Assembly (NCBI GenBank): GCA_013911195.1
Contig: JACETS010000045.1
Coordinates: 1 to 15,514, forward strand
Reading direction: 5' to 3'
Source: Verrucomicrobiales bacterium
GTDB taxonomy: Bacteria > Verrucomicrobiota > Verrucomicrobiia > Verrucomicrobiales > DEV007
Length of the DNA stretch: 15,514 nucleotides
The notes beneath the pieces were generated by a model. It was given only the letters and a program-made list of their open reading frames with translations, was not told the origin of the DNA and ran no database searches. The position numbers and the translations under genes were made by a program. Of this stretch, positions 13,588 to 15,514 are shown one piece after another (position 1 is the stretch's first letter; each line of letters begins with the position of its first letter).

Positions 13588-14184
13588 GTGTTACAAGTTC
13601 GAGAGTTGAGATTTTTAGACTGGAATTCAATGAGTTTCATCGTTGATTCTGGTAAATGCTTGGGGTTATCAGGTCAATCTGGTTCTGGTAAAACACTACT
13701 CTTGAGAGCGATTGCTGATCTAGACCTAAATCATGGAGAGGTTTCAATTAAGGATAAAAAAAGGTCCAGTTTTTCAGGACCCAATTGGCGAAAAAAAATT
13801 GGATATTTGCCGGCCGAGTCCAAATGGTGGCATTCATCGGTGGGCCAACATTTTGATAATGCTGAAAATTTTTCTCCTGAAGATTTCGGATTTTCTGATG
13901 CGTCAATTATTGAAAGTGAAGTTGATAAGTTATCATCTGGTGAAAAACAGAGATTAGCTCTTGCTAGACTCTTATCAGGTTTACCTGAGGTTCTTCTATT
14001 AGATGAGCCAACAGCCAATTTAGACCCTCATAATACCAATTTAGTTGAGGAACTTGTTAATGACTATCGCAATACACATGGAGCAGCTGTGATTTGGGTT
14101 GCTCATGATGAATCCCAATTAGTAAGAGTGTCTCAAACCAGATTACTAATGAAAAACAAATCCCTATTAAGTAATGAAAACTAG
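13588..14184 (+). CDS. fetA: ABC transporter ATPase, FetA/YbbL-like (iron export)
   Basis: This 198-residue cytoplasmic ATPase pairs with the overlapping permease. All core motifs are visible: Walker A G29-Q-S-G-S-G-K-T36, signature L115-S-S-G-E-K-Q-R122, Walker B VLLLD139-E140-P and the switch H163. At the Q-loop position the sequence is GYLPAES (A76-E77) instead of the usual Gln; I recall similar PAES forms in some small ABC ATPases, so this may be a subfamily trait. FetAB (YbbLM) of Escherichia coli is linked to iron export and oxidative stress resistance; export of iron here is inferred from the permease family. GTG is the only start that keeps the first strand (LQVRELRFLDW); no Shine-Dalgarno precedes it. 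The gene overlaps fetB by 11 bp and is divergent from acnB. Confidence 0.85.
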   Translation: MLQVRELRFLDWNSMSFIVDSGKCLGLSGQSGSGKTLLLRAIADLDLNHGEVSIKDKKRSSFSGPNWRKKIGYLPAESKWWHSSVGQHFDNAENFSPEDFGFSDASIIESEVDKLSSGEKQRLALARLLSGLPEVLLLDEPTANLDPHNTNLVEELVNDYRNTHGAAVIWVAHDESQLVRVSQTRLLMKNKSLLSNEN

Positions 14185-14992
14185 TTCTGAAGAGATAATT
14201 AAACTCTCCAATGACAGAATTATTTTGGCGGGGTTGCTTATTTTGATTCTTGGGTTTTTCACATGGAGATCTGATCTTGGTGTGACAAAACCTCTATTAG
14301 TTTCCTCTTTAAGAATGGTTATCCAACTATTCCTTATCGGTTTGATACTTGTTTACATCTTTAGTATTAATCATCCACTTTTAGTATTACTTATCAGTTT
14401 AATAATGCTTCTTGTGGCGGGTAGGGAAGTATCGGCTAGACAGAAGTATTCTATAAAAGGCTTATGGTCCTACGGTATAGGAACTTGTTCTATGTTTGTT
14501 TCCTCTTTTGCAGTTTCTCTTTTTGGACTCTTGGCAATAATTAGAGCTGAAAATTGGTGGGACCCACGGTATGCCATACCTGTCCTCGGGATGTTGCTTG
14601 GGAATACGATGACTGCTGTTGCCCTTAGCATTGATAGATTCACAGCAAATGTTTGGAATGATCGCGAAATTATTGAAGCTCGACTTATAATAGGAGAAAC
14701 TTCAAGGGTGGCTATCAAAGATATTGTAAGAGATTCTCTCAGGTCTGGCCTAATGCCGGTAATTAATTCAATGGCTATTGCAGGAATAGTAAGTTTACCT
14801 GGTATGATGACTGGACAGATACTTGCGGGAAATTCACCGAATGATGCTGTTAGATATCAAATTGTGATTTGGTTATTGATTGCTGTTGGATGCGGGTTTG
14901 GCAGCATGATTGCAGTTAAAATGGTATCGAATAAATTATTTGATGATCGCGAAAGACTCAGAATTGATAAAATTTCTTTGAAAAAGCCTTAA
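14174..14992 (+). CDS. fetB: ABC transporter permease, FetB/YbbM-like (UPF0014)
   Basis: Membrane subunit of the FetAB-type transporter, 272 residues, near the usual 260. Hydrophobic segments lie at about 14-27, 37-62 (two adjoining spans through IFSINHPLLVLLISLIM), 95-120, 127-146, 195-222 and 230-250. UPF0014 landmarks are VSSLRMVIQLFLIGLILVYIF, the Y-x-I-P-V-L-G-M-L-L-G-N-T-M block near 130-143, the cytoplasmic E-A-R-L-I-I-G-E-T-S-R region near 170-180 and S-L-P-G-M-M-T-G-Q-I-L-A-G near 207-219. The family exports iron in Escherichia coli; substrate here is inferred. Translation is probably coupled to fetA because the start lies inside it, 11 bp before its end, and has no Shine-Dalgarno of its own. 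It ends 13 bp from the convergent peptidase-like gene. Confidence 0.92.
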   Translation: MKTSSEEIIKLSNDRIILAGLLILILGFFTWRSDLGVTKPLLVSSLRMVIQLFLIGLILVYIFSINHPLLVLLISLIMLLVAGREVSARQKYSIKGLWSYGIGTCSMFVSSFAVSLFGLLAIIRAENWWDPRYAIPVLGMLLGNTMTAVALSIDRFTANVWNDREIIEARLIIGETSRVAIKDIVRDSLRSGLMPVINSMAIAGIVSLPGMMTGQILAGNSPNDAVRYQIVIWLLIAVGCGFGSMIAVKMVSNKLFDDRERLRIDKISLKKP

Positions 14993-14999
14993 TTGAAAA

Positions 15000-15022
15000 T
15001 TTATTTTATATCTTAAAATAAA
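15000..15022. terminator. AT-only hairpin between fetB and the peptidase-like gene
   Basis: TTTATTTTA (15000-15008) and TAAAATAAA (15014-15022) are perfect 9-bp arms around TATCT. The left arm contains the peptidase-like stop codon. On the minus strand TTTT follows the stem, giving a weak terminator shape; with only A-T pairs, strength is doubtful. Confidence 0.35.
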
Positions 15023-15514
15023 AAGTAGCATAGCTAGTCGCTTCTAATTCACTTGCAGTCATCCTTTTGTCTCTAGCATTTTTCCCCCAACTCTCCATGA
15101 ATATCACTTCCCCTGTTTTTTTATTGAAACCAGTAATAACTGAAGCATGACCAGGGTCACTTTTAGAAGTTGGCCATTTGCTTTGGTCCTCTTTTGATGG
15201 ATCAGGTAGTTTCATTCCTTTTGAAGCAGCGGTATGTAGCTGATCTCGATGTAAGCTAAAGCGTCTCCATACAATAATGGGATATCCTTTTTCCAAATAC
15301 TTTTGAGCCCTATTAAAATCAAAACTTCTCCCTCTTTGCAAAGTGGCTTTACATTCCTCAGCGGCCGCTCTGTATAGGTCCAACATTTTAGAACCTTTTG
15401 CAGAATCACTATATCTAAATCTCGCTCCTGCTGCGAGAGAATCTGTACTCATTCTTAACCCGATATGATAAGTAGCCATTCCTAAAGTGTTAACGGCGCA
15501 ATATGGCTTTAGTC
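15006..15514 (-). CDS. Papain-fold (C39-like) cysteine peptidase homologue, 3' part
   Basis: The frame stays open from the stop at 15006 to the right window edge, so the true start lies outside. A Met at 15479 is internal: the frame continues upstream as LKPYCAVNTLGM, placing a likely catalytic Cys (codon 15500-15498) in the usual helix-start position of papain-like folds. The other landmarks follow in order: a central helical part, PGHASVITGFNKKTGEVIF with the probable catalytic His (15149-15147), and ESWG, where papain has NSWG, so Glu (15095-15093) replaces Asn. C39-like peptidases use an acidic third residue, so activity is possible. About 168 residues are visible. The substrate is unknown; the missing N-terminus would show whether it is exported. 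It is convergent with fetB (13-bp gap). Confidence 0.65.
   Translation of the reverse strand, partial: LKPYCAVNTLGMATYHIGLRMSTDSLAAGARFRYSDSAKGSKMLDLYRAAAEECKATLQRGRSFDFNRAQKYLEKGYPIIVWRRFSLHRDQLHTAASKGMKLPDPSKEDQSKWPTSKSDPGHASVITGFNKKTGEVIFMESWGKNARDKRMTASELEATSYATFYFKI

Noticed and set aside
13731..14018. 95-codon open frame on - inside the fetA-like gene
   Set aside because: Antisense to intact ABC motifs; no independent support.
15006..15479. Complete 157-residue protein starting at the Met codon at 15479
   Set aside because: The frame is open upstream to the window edge and contains the likely catalytic Cys, so this Met is internal.

Overview
The window is AT-rich bacterial chromosome with 14 protein genes packed on both strands and no gap over 300 bp (the largest is 242 bp, 13346-13587). 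I see no tRNA, rRNA, CRISPR array, transposase or phage gene. The gene mix points to the PVC group, most likely a marine member of Verrucomicrobiota: a secreted type I sulfatase, a PQQ-type beta-propeller with embedded EF-hands, a MauG/CcpA-type di-haem peroxidase and a long-form AcnB. This placement is inferred from gene families, not from a marker gene.

Layout. 1-1069 (-): 5' part of a secreted sulfatase, cut by the window edge. 1150-1638 (+): stand-alone cyclic-nucleotide-binding-fold protein. 1823-2926 (+): three-His-box membrane fatty acid desaturase, facing a DUF2288 gene (2930-3274, -). 3339-6172 (+): di-haem peroxidase, an unrecognised single-span membrane protein and a GH25-like lipoprotein, possibly one transcript. 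6189-9581 (-): secreted GH13 alpha-glucan hydrolase followed by the propeller/EF-hand protein, probably co-transcribed. 9673-10518 (+): CvfB/YitL-type RNA-binding protein, facing acnB (10571-13345, -). 13588-14992 (+): overlapping fetA/fetB-like ABC iron-export pair, divergent from acnB. 15006-15514 (-): 3' part of a papain-fold cysteine peptidase-like protein, cut by the right edge.

Two themes stand out. First, much of the content is exported (sulfatase, di-haem peroxidase, GH25-like lipoprotein, GH13 enzyme, propeller), which fits a polysaccharide-degrading lifestyle. Second, a redox/iron theme joins the Fe-S enzyme AcnB, the divergent FetAB-like exporter and the haem peroxidase.

No gene cluster here looks like a clear new system. 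The less ordinary signals are the near absence of Shine-Dalgarno sequences with TATAAT-like boxes at leaderless spacing, several dyad symmetries in control regions (largest between acnB and fetA), a GH25-like protein lacking the usual catalytic residues, and the unrecognised membrane protein at 4443-5144.
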